Of a stretch of DNA of 64,000 nucleotides, positions 33,321 to 45,335 are shown in pieces (positions within the stretch are counted from its first letter, which is position 1; each line of letters begins with the position of its first letter). A model generated the notes under the pieces. That model had not been told where the DNA came from. It did not search any database and was given only the letters and a program-made list of their open reading frames with translations. The position numbers were made by a program, and so were the translations under genes. The DNA is from Sabethes cyaneus (Eukaryota > Arthropoda > Insecta > Diptera > Culicidae): contig NC_071354.1 of assembly GCF_943734655.1 (NCBI RefSeq), positions 77,847,838 through 77,911,837 on the forward strand, read 5' to 3'.

Positions 33321-34439
33321 TATTGTGGTTGAAGGTTTTTTTATGCCACGGGAAGCAACTAGAATGATTTTGCTTGAAATCGTAATGGACTAATTGAATA
33401 TATTTATTTTGTAAGATTTAAATTTTGAATTTTGAAAGATAATATTCTTTTTATCGATATAATTCATTTACTTTTCATTTTTCGGGCAAGAGTGAATGCT
33501 TCATGTGACAAATGAAAAATTGGTTGTACTGAATATTTGTTGTTAGATCAAAACTGCCGATTAGGCGAAGGTGGTCAAATTCACAGCTCTCAATCTCTGG
33601 TTGAGCGTGTTCGTTTAACCAATTACACCACTAAGGCGTCTGGCATATTATAGTCTAACAACGAATTTTGTTACGCGCAACCGACTTTGTCATCCATCAC
33701 GCTTCTAAATAACAAGAATATTATTTGTTCGGCTAGATTTGTTCTTACCACACTGGTTGATACCGGGTTGGCTATTCGGTAACTGGTTTTCAAAAATTGC
33801 AAAACTTCGAAGGCGCATTGATTTTAGCCATCTATCATACCAATGTGCATAATAAAATTTAATGCGCATATGCTGCACAACTACGGAAACTGTTGAAAAT
33901 TTAAGATTTATTGTTTATTATTATCGATTGTCGATTATTATCATGATCACCATAAACCAAATTGATCAGGATGATCTGATAATTAAGCTTTAACTTTTCT
34001 TCTTATGTTAACAAAGCTGGCACACTGATTTAGATGTTTTACTCAGTAAGCTCTAAGCTTTATGCCTTATAGTTTTGTAGAACAAAGCGAATTCTTCTTT
34101 AAATTATGGCGGAGGCAGTTTTATTGCTGCTTGCAGCAGAGCGTAATAAAACCACTTGGGCTTATAATCTTAATTTAAAGAGGTTATAGAAACCTTCTGA
34201 AAAACGGGTCACTAAGCATCAAAAGGTTGTAGGAACGTCTAAGCGTTATTAGCAGTTTTGTAAACTTGGAGTTAGAAACCATCTGCGGAGTATAATTGAA
34301 CTCAAATTGTTACTTGGGAATGGGCATTATAAATAACTCGTCTCTATTTGATGAATCAAAATAAACTACAGAACAATTACACATAGTGTGTATTTTATCG
34401 TCTGTATTTGCAACAGATTCAACTTGCTGTAAACACGAC
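33321..34439. other. AT-rich DNA, no gene seen
   Basis: It includes a tRNA-like fragment on - near 33595-33650 (TTAGTGGTGTAATTGGTTAA resembles an A box, without a convincing B box). A CCACTTGGGC stretch near 34148 may be a MITE end. Nothing coding is supported. Confidence 0.4.
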
Positions 34440-34935
34440 GACTCATTAGTCCAACATGGATTCTATCCGAAACGCTACTACATACTATAAATCTTGTGCA
34501 ATTTACAGCAACACGCTTGCAATACATGAGCTTAGATGCTCAGTTTGATGCGGTTTATACAGATTTGAACCCTGATTTCAATTGGTTTGACTACAGCATA
34601 TTACTGGCTAAATTGGAGAATATTAAAATTAGTTCTGTACTTGTGCAATGGATTCGATCCCAGCTGTTGACTGTTGAATGCTACGTGCGAAAGGCAGTAA
34701 TCTAGGGCCACAGGGCAGTAGTCTAGGACCGTTGCTCTTCATGCTGTTTATTAAAGAAATATTCCTCTTGCCTCCGGATGTTTGTCACGTGCTACTTGCG
34801 GACGATATCAAATTGTTTAAGGTTGTCAGGAGTACCGCAGATTGCTTAGAACTCCAGAGCTTCGTATACGCAGCGGAAAGACATATGAAGCTCAGGAATC
34901 TTTTGTGTTTGTTACCCATCGAACATGACTTCATC
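34440..34935 (+). pseudogene. CR1/Jockey-type reverse transcriptase fragment
   Basis: The text starts at the Q-HGFYP block (34450-34475) and runs through a degenerate first catalytic block (DAVYTDLNPDF, where DLKAAFD is expected). Then follow SNLGPQGSSLGPLLFMLF and the catalytic ADD box (LLADDIKLFKVVRSTADCLELQSF). Two frames are needed (34496-34705 and 34678-34941). Both ends are truncated. It is closer to the 56-kb copy (CRLLYADDLKIFLVIRKTEDC) than to the 10-kb copy. Confidence 0.8.
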
Positions 34936-34939
34936 CACT

Positions 34940-35430
34940 AGATGCCGGAAAAATTCAACGCATTAGCTGACTTATTTGACTTCAACACCGCCACAACAAC
35001 GGATTTGTAGAAATTTTGTGTTTTTATTGTCTGTGTTGTATTGTTAGTTTTCGTTTTCTTAAATTATTGATAACAATTTAGCATTTTTTACAAACCATGT
35101 GGGATAATAGCGGGATATTCAACTCTTTGCAGATAATATATTGAGGAAAATGTACAAAAGATGTACCTATTATTATAAAATAATTGCAATATCCATGATT
35201 CTAATACATCGATAAAATAGTCTGAAAACCAAACCGAAACAATTGAATATTTCGTACATCCTCTGTGGACCTTGAAATTTTTATGCTTCATTTATTTTGA
35301 TTAATTCCCCAAGCTCAATCGAAAACAAAATAAACCTCAAGCCAAACCGCGTTGTTTATTATCACCTGCACGCTTGGAAAGACAAAACAAATCAAGAGCG
35401 CTTATCTTTGCTTATCTAGCAAATATAAAA
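34940..35430. other. AT-rich DNA, no gene seen
   Basis: No coding, repeat or terminal signature could be supported. Confidence 0.4.
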
Positions 35431-38070
35431 TTCTAGCTACTTGCCCACATCCGGTCGGCTTTCATGCATACCGTCAGGCAGCCATCATAAACTGCCAATT
35501 TTGCTGCTGAATTCCTGCGCAATTGGCCACCAGCTGCCATTTTGTTTCTGATCGCCGCTCGCTTATGGTCGTTTAAAATTCCGATCTCGCCGCCGGAATT
35601 CGAAAACCCCATCGACGGTCGGCATCCAACCGGCAGCCGCAGCAAAACATCCAATATGGCGTTCCGGTGGATACTCAATAACAATAATAATCGCTACTTC
35701 GCTCCCGATTGGGCAACCGGGTTGTCATAAAAACGTACCCTCTCCAATTGGCAGTCGAACGTGCGTAAAATTGATAAATCAATGAGTCAATTGAAATGCT
35801 ACTACCGAATAGAGCACCCCTTCCGTGCGGGCACCCGGACGAACAATTTGTCCAATCCGCATCGACTAGTGGACGGGCGGTCCCAATCATAACTGGGAAT
35901 TAATAATTCATCCTCGCAGATAATTGACAAACGCGAGGTTCCTAGGTTGCAGTCAATTGGTGAACTCGTGACAGGAAACTACGTTTGTCACCACGGCTGG
36001 CGGGCCTTGGGACACAAACCGGGCAGAAGAAGCTACCCGCTGAATGGACAGCACAATAATTTATTCTTGACTGGCCAAAAGACCTATCTTCTCCCGGTCG
36101 CCGGACCACCGCCCCATCACCCACAGTAACCGTCCCCGGGTTAGCCAGACGCTAGCAGAAAGACTAATTACATTTAATTTATTGGCTTATTTATTGCGAG
36201 CAGTTTGGTCTGACCAAATGTGCACGATTCCAGGTCGTCACCTACGCCCACGTCATTCTTCGAAAGAGTTATGGCGGAAGTTGCGTGAAAAACAACCGAC
36301 TGGCCGCGGTTTAACATCGAAAATACATTCATGTTCTTTCGGTATCGCTGCTCTGAATCTTGCCGACGACCGACCGAGAGATGACTGCTCATTTACATTA
36401 CGAAGTTGTTTCAATCGAATAAGCGTGAAATTGTCCGCGCGGTTCGTCGCTTAGCTTTCGTCAGGACAATTGTTCCAATGTTTAGTAATTCTGCGAAAAT
36501 TCTCCGTGTGTTAGTCTCACACGAATGTCAACGACCCTGTTTTGATTTCAAAGCGTGTAATTAGAGTTTCTCACTTTGGCAAGTTCGTTAGTCGTGAAAC
36601 TTGTTCCGTTTGCTACCACTTGGCGCAAAAAAGTCAATAAAACTAGCGAGCCAGCGGTGGCAACATCTTTCACCCACGCCGTCGCCCATACTTTTACAGC
36701 CGCGGCGGGGTCGAACCGGCCGAAAAAATAACAATAACAGCAATAATAATGGTTAGTGTGGGCTCAACTTCATTCCATCAAGTTTTAGTTCAAAAACTTG
36801 AAATCCCACGACCCAAAGACATCTTCCCGCACTACACCGTTTCGTTGCCGGTGCCGAATGGACACACAACTACGGCGACACCGACTCCGACGATGACTAC
36901 TTGAACTTTAGTCGCCGCTATTGTCTCTCGGAATATATGTCGGATTCTGTAAGTCGCATTAATGAATTGGAGAAAATAAATCCTCAACCCTAGTGCGGTG
37001 GACAACCCGCAAAAAAAACGAACCGCCCCCACATGCGAATCCACTGCGAAAACCAACGGCTTGATTCGGTTTTGCGCACTGCTGCCGAGGTGGAATACTA
37101 ATTATTTATTTATGTAAATATGTTTTAATCAACCATCAATCGATAATTACCGATTCGATACGTAAGCGAGAGCGTACAGCACAGCGCTGCTGCCTGCCGG
37201 AGGAAATCGAGGCAAAGTGGCTAATAAATTATATTTTACGATCGTTTCCTTTCCATTTTGGCCAGGCTGCGATTGAGTGATAAGCTGTAGTTGTCCACCG
37301 CACTTGTTCAGCAGACTTTTTTTGCACTACCAGGAAAAGTCGGAACTACGAAATACCGTGGTAATTAGTTGCACCTGCAGTGCAGTGGGACATTATTCTA
37401 TCTGGTGAAATCCTAATGAATCCTGTAGAAGATAATGAAATAGGGTGGACTTCCTACAAAGTATCCTTGAGTTGGTCATCTTTTACGCTTATAAATCAAA
37501 TAACAGATTCAATTGTCGAATGAAACTCGCTATTGGCGATGGCTGTGCCCCACAAACAGTATCTCTTCGTTTACCATTATGAATATTTATGTTTATCGAA
37601 CGTCATTTCTGGCGCATGAAGGGTTCAATCGAATCGATATTTTCTTAAGACAAAACCACCATTTGGGTACAACATATACCGCCCCTGCTTTTTTGACCAC
37701 TTCAAATTTATGCAAATTCACACGAGGGTGATGTAATAAAAAAAACTACTACCACCTACACCCGGGCCGGGCCGGAGGACGGCACATTCGAAACCGATAG
37801 AAACAAAACAGAGCACCGATGCGATGATGACTCCAGGCTTCCCTTCGGCATCGGTTTGACTCATCTGCCGTACGGAGTGCTGTGCCACCTCCGAAAGACG
37901 AAATATTATTTTACTTTTTTCTTTTTTTTTCAGTTCTGCTGGCGGGCAATCTTTGCCATCACCACCAACGCCGCGTTTTGGGGGACTTTCAAAACCCAGG
38001 TCTGCAGACGCGTACAACGTAATTGTGTCCTTATGGTAAAGCCAACGGAACGTCTTCGATGGCAGTGTGT
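35430..38070. other. GC-richer, apparently single-copy block; candidate cis-regulatory DNA
   Basis: Balanced composition with CG dinucleotides and no transposon signature. It contains clusters of homeodomain-type ATTA/TAATT cores, notably GGGAATTAATAATTCATCC near 35894 and GACTAATTACATTTAATTTA near 36162. A TTTTACAGCCGCGGCGG stretch lies near 36694. Only short unrecognised frames are present. A developmental enhancer or promoter region is a guess from composition and motif clustering. Confidence 0.3.
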
Positions 38071-38694
38071 GGATTCAAAAAAATACATTGGTGGTTCCTG
38101 TTCCTGGAAATATTATACGAAATATTCAAAAGATTTAACTGATAATATTTTTGGAGGTTTAGATTACTTAGATTCTTGAACTAGAATCAATGCAACCGAA
38201 TAATTACGGGATCTAACAGTCCGACAGACACCCTAGGTGGCGGTCAAAAGTAACTGCCTGCAACCCCATCAGATAGTTTCCTTTCCCGAGCTTGGCCCAG
38301 CATGAGTGTGATGTGCTCGTGCCTGATGTTGTATTTTATGGTGCGATTTTTACACGCCGATGTACGGCAGTGTTTAAAATCTCATAATCTCCGAAATTTA
38401 TGATCAGAATCGGCGCGTCTTATGAATATTGATTTTTTCTGTATATTCGACACAGACCAAGTGCCATGCATGGTCACTACCTGGATTCATGATCATGACT
38501 TTCCCAATGCAAAAACCACGAACAAATAAAACCTCGAAATAAGAAAAATCAGAGAAAAAACCTATTCGTGAGTAATAGCAAACAGGACATTCGAAACAAT
38601 AGTATTTGCCATATTATGAGTTAATCGACGAAATGGTTGATAATCACTCTACTCACGTCAAAAAATTGTTTTATTCCATAAATCAATAACATAA

Positions 38695-39740
38695 AGGGTG
38701 ACAAATTGTGTCACGGAAAAAACGTTGTAGAAAATTATCTAGTTGACCAATCTTTTTCAAAACTTTCAGACAACAAAATATAACCCATTAGTTTATGCGT
38801 AGCTTTTGACATATTTATTTCATTCAACTTTAATACCAAAACCGTATGCTCGCACCTTACGTTTAACGCCACTCATAAGTTTCTGTGCAACATCTGGCTG
38901 AAGCTTCTTCTCTACGGAAACCCACTTTTTCTTTGTGTATTCATCAGATTTGACCTCCTTGGGATGCTTCCGTATTGCCTGCTTAATAATAGCCCAGTAT
39001 TTTTCGATGGGCCTTAGTTTCGGTCCTCGGGCTCTAAGATACGCAGCACGAAGCTAGAACCGGACAGAAGATCATAGGGCTCTCGTGTTGCTTCATCAGA
39101 GGAAGCAGACGCTTCTGTAGATACTCCTTGAAGTGGATCTGCCCGTTTACAGTCCCGGTAGTCACGAACGGCGCACTCCGTTTGCCACATGAGCAGATCG
39201 TTTGCCAAATCATGTATTTCTCGGCAAACTTTTAAAGTTTCTGCGTCCTTATTTCCTCCGGAACATCAAACTTGTGCTGGGCAGTGAAGAACAATAGTAG
39301 CCCGGTCCGTTCCGCTTTGACGTAAGTCTCATCATGAGACAATGAGACTTCATCAGCACCTGGGTGCACAGTTTCCGGACCAGTGACCTGCCCACTGTAT
39401 TTTGCCATTCGTCACAATTTGGAGCCTTCTGCACTTTGCTCGTATGCAGTCCCTCCCGGTCCGTGGCTCTCTGGACGGAAGACTTGGATAGATTTAACTT
39501 TTTGGCCATATCCCTGACCGAAGGATTGGGATTCCGCTTAAACGCTTTCACAACACTATCACTAATGAATTCTAATAGGTAGATCATCCATTTTGACCGC
39601 ATTTCTTCTTCCGTTCGAATCACCGTTGACTGCACGATTCCGAGTTGTTTTCCGATGAGAGAGTTGAGGATTGCCCAGGTGCTTGTGCAAAATCAATTCC
39701 CGACGTTACTTTTCGGGTGACGTCATTTTTTCCAATTTTT
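38695..39740 (-). mobile_element. mariner-family (D37E-type) DNA transposon remnant
   Basis: A broken transposase on - defines the element. The end beyond its C terminus is probably near 38697 (AGGGTGACAAATTGTGTCAC). The opposite end was not found; a GGGTGAC at 39714-39720 is in direct, not inverted, orientation. It differs clearly from the 7.7-kb and 20-kb copies in DNA sequence, so three mariner lineages are represented. Confidence 0.72.
38830..39680 (-). pseudogene. mariner (D37E-type) transposase, broken and catalytically dead
   Basis: Reading on -, the N-terminal frame (39635-39249) holds a helix-turn-helix (NPSVRDMAKKLNLSKSSVQR). Shifted frames give MMRLTSK/DDETYVKA with the first catalytic aspartate, IWQTICSCGKRSAPFVTTGT and LQKRLLPLMKQHESPMIF. 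Where the second catalytic aspartate is expected (WPDLAS) the text reads CPVLAS, a D-to-V change. A deletion then joins it almost directly to LRPIEKYWAIIKQAIRKHP, which keeps the third acidic residue. The C-terminal LMSGVKRKVRAYG ends near 38830. Confidence 0.85.
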
Positions 39741-39889
39741 GAAAAACTGACAGTAATAAAAATACAGTGTAGACAATACACTCTAAACTACTGCTACCCT
39801 AATTTTCCCGAGAAAATACCCAATGGATAATTTTCTATTTTTGATGTTGGATCGAACTAAAATTCAGATTTTAATCAAGGTTCAGTGAC

Positions 39890-40600
39890 ATAAACAGCTT
39901 ATTGAATTATTACGCATTCCTGCGAATGCACAGTGGTCCAAACAGCGAAATACGTGATCGTGTGATATTGCACCGAAACGTGAAGCGTTTTTCGCGTATA
40001 GTGTCTTTAGGAATATTTCTTGGTATAATAAGCCCCTTCTTGTGAGAGAAATCTTTGGGTGATTCATTCCCTTAAAAGTGAGATACGAAATTTATTTTCT
40101 CGTATATTCGAGATACAGGCTTGGTACTTTGGGCAAAGTTGTAGTAAATATTAATACAAACAACTTTGGCAAAGACATCATACTTGTATCTCTCTATCTT
40201 GTATCTATGTATATTCATGGAAATTATCTACGAAGCGTTATTCGTGGACAAACACTTTAAAATAGTTTTTAAACCCTGACTTATTCTGGTCAATTTTTAC
40301 GTGTTCATAGTGTTCTAGAAAGTGGTTTATCTTGCTAAAATCAACGTATCTGTAGAACATTATTGTATGTTATTTTCTAAAGTTTCGGAGATTTTGAGCT
40401 TTTTTGGTGAAATAGTACATATTTGAGCTTAAATATTTCCCAAGGGGTGGTAGATCAAATAACTCCAACTTAAAAGTACAACAAAAAACCTGTAAAAGCA
40501 AGTGTCAATTGACTGTATCTGTTTGTATCCTCAAAAGTTATAGTTGTTTTAAAAATCCATACTAGCAGCTAGTATGGATGTGTGCGCTCAAAACTATAGA
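39890..40600. other. AT-rich DNA with a dispersed-repeat fragment
   Basis: Near 40135-40175 the text AAGTTGTAGTAAATATTAAT, followed by ACAAACAACTTTGGCAAAGAC, resembles AGTTGTAAATATTG-AACCAGCAACTTTGCTGAAGA near 52173-52208. A common repeat family is likely. No gene is seen. Confidence 0.45.
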
Positions 40601-40619
40601 CGGTTTATACCTCGCGACA

Positions 40620-41905
40620 AAGCCCCCTCATCGGTTAAACTGCACTCTGCGGTTAACAGCTCCACGGCGGAAAGGAGCTAGGTGCTTCGACCCTCGAAAA
40701 CGGATGGAGTATGATACGCTCGGCCGTCAACGAGGCCGCAACCGCTAGGTGCTAGGTGAGGAAACCTCGCGTGCATGGAATGATTGTTTTGATGGGGAAT
40801 GCCAACAAGCTATAGAGAAGAAAAAAAGAGCACGAAAAAACTATTGAAGTATATGTACGAGGGAGAATTATCGTATTGACCAAGTATCGACGAGCGCGGA
40901 GTGAGTTGATCATGATTCTGAGGAGGAAAGAACACCAGAAGGACAGAGATCGTAAAGAGCTGGATCAACTATTCCGGGTTAATGACACGCGCAAGTTTTA
41001 CGAGAAAATGAACCAAACTAAAAGGTTACACATCTAAACCCAAATGTGTAGGGACCAGGGAGTGGGTCTAATTACTGACGGACGCGAGGTGGTTGATAGG
41101 TGGAAGCAGTTTTTCGATGAGCATATGCTGAGATATCTCAACGGCGATATAACAAAAAGAGACACAAGAGAAGATAAGCTAGGAGTTCCTACAAACGTGC
41201 CTACATAATTTTAAGAAATTAGGAGGGGTACCTGAGGTTTGGATGGAAAGTGTGGTCTGTTCCATCTACAAAAAAGACGACCAGCTAGATTACTGTAATT
41301 ACCGCAGCAATACGCTAGTAAACTTCATCTCCAGATCCTCTCTCTGATTTTGTTGCGTCGTCTTTCCCCAATAGTAAGAGAATTCGAAGGGCAGTATCAG
41401 GCGGTCTTTATGGGGGCCCGTGCTACTATGGATCAAATTTTTTTCTCCAACAAATCCTCCAGAAATATCCGAGGACCGGTAGTCCTCTATGGACTTGAGA
41501 CCGGTACTTTGCATACGGAAGACATACGTCTGTACTTGCTATATTTGAACGAAAGGTGTTACGGACTATTTTTGGCGGAGTAAAAGCGGATAACGGTGCG
41601 TGGCTTTAGCGTGTGAACTACGAGTTACAGGCACCACAATAGCTAAGGTTGGGACACCACGGTGGGCTGGCTACGTCGCATGGATACCGAACAACTGTGC
41701 AGTAAAATCCGTTCTCTACAAGAACCTCACTGGCACCAGGAATAGAGGGTCCCACCGTGCTAGATGGCTCGACCAGGTTGAAGCCGACTTGCGTGTGTCG
41801 AGCCGCGCAGCGAATTGGCGACGAGTAGCCCAGGACCGAGAACAATGGAGAGGATTTTTTGAAACGGCAAGAGCCCCCCCGGCTCTCGGCTGGTAAAGTA
41901 GTCTC
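40620..41905 (+). pseudogene. RTE-type LINE, degenerate with internal deletion
   Basis: Shifted frames on + read the endonuclease-RT linker (RGRIIVLTKYRRARSELIMILRRK, NDTRKFYEKMNQT, VVDRWKQFFDEHM). Fingers text follows (VWMESVVCSIYKKDDQLDYCNYRS and RRLSPIVREFEGQYQAVFMGARATMDQIFFS). Near 41450-41490 the sequence jumps directly to the thumb (VVLYGLETGTLHTEDIRL), deleting the catalytic palm and FADD region. The end carries RWAGYVAWIPNNCAVKSVLYKN-LTGTRNRG and ARWLDQVEADLRV. It is the same family as the copies at 57640 and 59400. RTE assignment is by resemblance. Confidence 0.8.
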
Positions 41906-42282
41906 ATGATAAAGCCTGAATAACCAAATTCTTCCAACTAATTCATTCCATGGTCGCTAGTTTCCAGCCCAGCTACCCGGTCTTGCCACCTTGCTCACCA
42001 ACAGCATTTCTGCAGGATCGTTGTCCAACACTAGTGTCATGGGCAAAACTACCCCATCTGTTAATTTATTTTTACGCCCACCTCCACGTAATGCTCTCTG
42101 GGCTACGCTAGCTTGGCTACCGTACGCAATCAGGGAAGCAAATTGTCCTCCCTAAATGGGGTAGCTTTCTTCAAACGTCTGTGCGCCAGATTAGGGGCGA
42201 CTGAAACAATGTCTGTCTGGCAGCCAGCGGCTGAGTACAAAAAGTGGTATCTGCCCCTTTTGGATACCGTGACGTCGTGTCT
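41906..42282. other. Mixed DNA between two RTE-type LINEs
   Basis: The + frame 42113-42646 overlaps the next LINE and is partly a reverse-strand shadow. Its first 55 codons are unrecognised. Confidence 0.35.
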
Positions 42283-42347
42283 TACTTACTTACTTATGTG
42301 TCCATGTCCGCCGGTCCGGCAGAACAAAGGGATGAAATCAGAGATCT

Positions 42348-43115
42348 CTACTGCTGACAGTTACCCGCCATGGCTTTTACCTTTCGCCAGGACAGGTTCT
42401 CGTTTACAGCCTGGATGTCGTTGGCTAAGCTCCGTCGCCATAAGCCTCTGGGTCTGCCTCTTCTACGCTGTCCTTGTGGATTCCAGTCGAGTGCTGCTCT
42501 GCAAACCTCGTTCGCTCCTTTCCTCAAGGTGTGTCCGATCCACTTCCACCTACGTTCACGAATTTCTGTGGCTATCGGCCGTTGATGACACCGACGATGG
42601 AGTTCCTCATTGGATATCCAATTATCAGGCCACCAGGCACGAATAATGTATCGCAAGCACCGGTTAAAGAATACCTGCAGTTTTTGCGTTGTCTCCGCTG
42701 AGACGCAACACGTTTCGCAGGCATACAGCAGTACGGATTTAACGTTTGAATTAAAGATTCGGGTTTTCGTATGTAGAGTGATCTGGTTTGAGCGCCAAAT
42801 GTTTCGCAGACCTGAAAAGGCACCCCTGGCCTTCCGGATCCGTGTGGCTATATCAGTCTTGGTATCACCATCGGGCGTTGTTTGGCTACCAAGATATTGA
42901 AAGGCGTCTACCTGTTCAACTTGTTGTCCCGCTACTGTGAAGTTGGTGGAATTGTCAGTTTTCACTACCATGGACTTAGTTTTCGCTACATTGACTGTGA
43001 GACCTGCTGCCTGGGAGCTCTCGGAGAGGTCATCTAACTTGCTCTGCACATCGTTTCGGCGTTGTGCGAGCAAGTCAATGTCGTCGGCTAGGTCGAGGTC
43101 ATTTAGCTGCGCCAT
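42348..43115 (-). pseudogene. RTE-type reverse transcriptase C-terminal half
   Basis: A 255-codon frame begins just before the catalytic box, which reads LADDIDLLA (residues 9-17) after NDLDL. It continues through TVNVAKTKSMVV, FQYLGSQTTPDGDT and VKSVLLYACETC, then FFNRCLRYIIRAWWPDNWISNEEL and RRWKWIGHTLRKG. It ends WNPQGQRRRGRPRGLWRRSL. The text continues the frame 43128-43448 with one stop or shift between (about 43115-43135). Nearly intact apart from that break. Confidence 0.88.
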
Positions 43116-43127
43116 CGTTAGAGGATT

Positions 43128-43920
43128 CTAAGGCAATCCTCGATTGGGTCTACTGTCAATTACTCCAACTAATATCTCATCCATCACGATGAGAAACAAA
43201 AGCGGTGATAAAATGCAGTCCTGTCTCACGCCAGCAGTAACCCTTATGGGGTCGGACAAGACGCCGTCATGCAAAACCTTGCACGAGAACGCCTCGTACT
43301 GAGCCTCGATGAGATGGACTAGCTTATCTGGAACTCCTCTACGCCTAAGTGCGCCCCAGATGTCTTCGTGGTTGATTCGGTCGAACGCCTTTCTGAAGTC
43401 ACCGAACACCAGCAGAAGAGAGTCCTGGAATTCGTTGATCTGCTCCAATATAATGCGGAGCGTTGTGATATGGTCTACACATGATCGGCCAGCACGGAAT
43501 CCAGCTTACTGCCGCCAAGAGTAGCGTCGATCTTCTCCTGAATCCGGTTGAGGATTACCTTACAGAGTACTTTGAGAGTAATACAGAGCAACATGATGCC
43601 ACGCCAGTTACCGCATTCAGTTAGGTTCTTTCTTAGGGACTTTGACCAATATGCCCTGCATCCAGTCCACCGGAAAAGTTGCGGTTTCCCAAATATTGCT
43701 GAAAAGCTGATGCATCATCTGGGCTGACAAAGATGGGTCAGCTTTGAGCATTTCGGCTGAAATACGATCTATCCCTGACGCTCTATTGGATTTCATACTC
43801 TTGATGGCTGCTACAATTGCATCCAGCGATGGCGCCTCCGAGTTGACGCGATTAATTCGACGAACTGTAGGTGAACGTCGTGTCGCGCTTAGAAAATCTT
43901 GAAATGGAGAGCCATCGTCA
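43128..43920 (-). pseudogene. RTE-type reverse transcriptase N-terminal half
   Basis: The frame 43448-43128 carries the first catalytic aspartate in LLLVFGDFRKAFDRINHE (FRKAFD with GDF in place of the usual VDF) and GVRQDCILSPLLF. Upstream on -, shifted text to about 43920 reads SLDAIVAAIKSMKSNRASGIDRISAEMLKADPSLS and WETATFPVDWMQGILV. The endonuclease domain is missing, as in 5' truncation. Confidence 0.82.
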
Positions 43921-44019
43921 AATAATTAGTATCCCGTGCCTCAGAACAATCGCCAGGTGGAATTATTGAAGACCGATGGACTAGACGCCTTCGTCACAAC
44001 AAGCGGTAAGTGGTAGAAG

Positions 44020-44700
44020 CAGGGCTTGAAAAGGGATCGCAAGTTGAATGTGACTGCCGTGAATGCGAACTTTCCGCATTCAAACTCCGCTTTTTGAACG
44101 ATCATTTGACTGTTTTTCTTATCCAGTCAATATGCCGCTTGCGCTGCTGCCGTCTTACAATTCATGCGGCATCTCAGCTAAGGCAAACAGTCAATCTCCC
44201 GTTTTGCTTTGCGCTTTGAGAATATAAACTGCAAACTGACTGGAAGCATACGGTGACGTATTTTTTCGTTTCTCTTTTTGTCTCCAAATCGGCTGCTCAC
44301 AGTAATAGTTTGTCACCTGGACGTCGGTCCGACGCAAGCAAAATATTCGTTTGTATTGGACGGAGTCCGACCGACTTCTTCCATGCACATGTAGTGGTTG
44401 TTTTTTTGTAGTATTGAATCATACGATTGTGCGGTTGCTTTTCGTTAGCGTGGTGATTGCCAGTCATTTGACTGTTTTGCAGTCATTCGCTGCTCCAAAC
44501 GGTAAAGGCAACTTGATCGAAACGAAAATGTCAAAAAGCATTAGAACGCATTCATACTGTTGCGTGCATTCGGCGTTTGACTGAGCAAACTGCCAGTTGT
44601 GTTATGCATAGCGTTCGTATTCCACCTCTAAACGGACGGTGTGAACTTGAATGCGCGTTGGTGTGACTGCGGTAGAAAAAAAGGATCGGTCGAAGCCCTG
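44020..44700. mobile_element. hAT-type MITE, 681 bp
   Basis: The left end CAGGGCTTGAAAAGGGATCG is inverted at the right end (CAGGGCTTCGACCGATCC). The octamer GGTAGAAG is duplicated exactly (44012-44019 and 44701-44708). Inner ends share AGTCACA-CC and GCGCATTCAAG-TCA text in inverse orientation. The interior has repeated TTTGACTGTTTT and GCATTC motifs and no transposase. Confidence 0.9.
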
Positions 44701-44708
44701 GGTAGAAG

Positions 44709-45030
44709 CAAAATTTTGCAGACGAGACATGCCTAGGCCAATTGCTTAGCTGAGAGGAAAGAAAGGGTTGCCATCAATGATGACATTTCCTTACGGGCCA
44801 ACTTAACTGTGGGGTTTGAATGCCTCTGATACAGAATATAGCTTATCTCGGCATCAGAACATTCCTCGCGCAATATACTATCTCGGTATCGATACACTGT
44901 GCTGCCGTTGCGACGAACGCTGGTATCAACAGTTCGGTGCTATATCGTATCAGCAATCATCGATGTCATATAGATTTCGGCCGCGTTCAAAGACCTGACT
45001 GCAGGGCACAGACAGTCGTATTTAGTTGGT
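44709..45030. other. Unclassified DNA before the LOA insertion
   Basis: No gene or repeat end is seen; small frames at 44816-45068 are unrecognised. Confidence 0.35.
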
Positions 45031-45335
45031 TAAACAATCAAGAATTGGGCGATTCTTTTTGGCAGTAATTTGGGGTTTTGCACATTAACAATTGGGCTGA
45101 ACACCTTGAATAATTCTTCCGAGTCTCAAGTGTTATACGGCCGCAAAATCTGCACTGCGTAAGGCCACAGTAAGACGCATCAACCGTGTCACCTTTGATG
45201 TGCCTCTGCAATATCTGGGAAACTGTGACATTTCCAGATCCAGGAGAAAATTGACATCCACATTATATTGGAGCAAATCATCAGGACCTAAACTAGGGTT
45301 TGAAATGGGGAAGGCAACTGAGAAGAAGCGTCGAA
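45031..45335 (+). repeat. Left copy of the 305-bp direct repeat flanking the LOA-type LINE
   Basis: This 305-bp stretch recurs at 47129-47433 with four substitutions and no net length change. It ends at the base before the first recognisable LINE codon. It has no TG...CA termini and no inverted ends, so it does not look like an LTR. The best reading is a very long target-site duplication. Confidence 0.93.

Larger units (their letters stand above)
42283..43920 (-). mobile_element. RTE-type LINE of a second lineage, 5'-truncated
   Basis: Reading on -, coding blocks run from about 43920 down to 42348. A 3' segment follows that ends in TAAGTAAGTAAGTAAGA (42281-42297, read on -), the same type of tail as in the other RTE-like lineage (60425-60440). 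The element resembles RTE LINEs with the RGRP C terminus known from schistosomes and other invertebrates. Only a few frame lesions are present. Confidence 0.85.
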
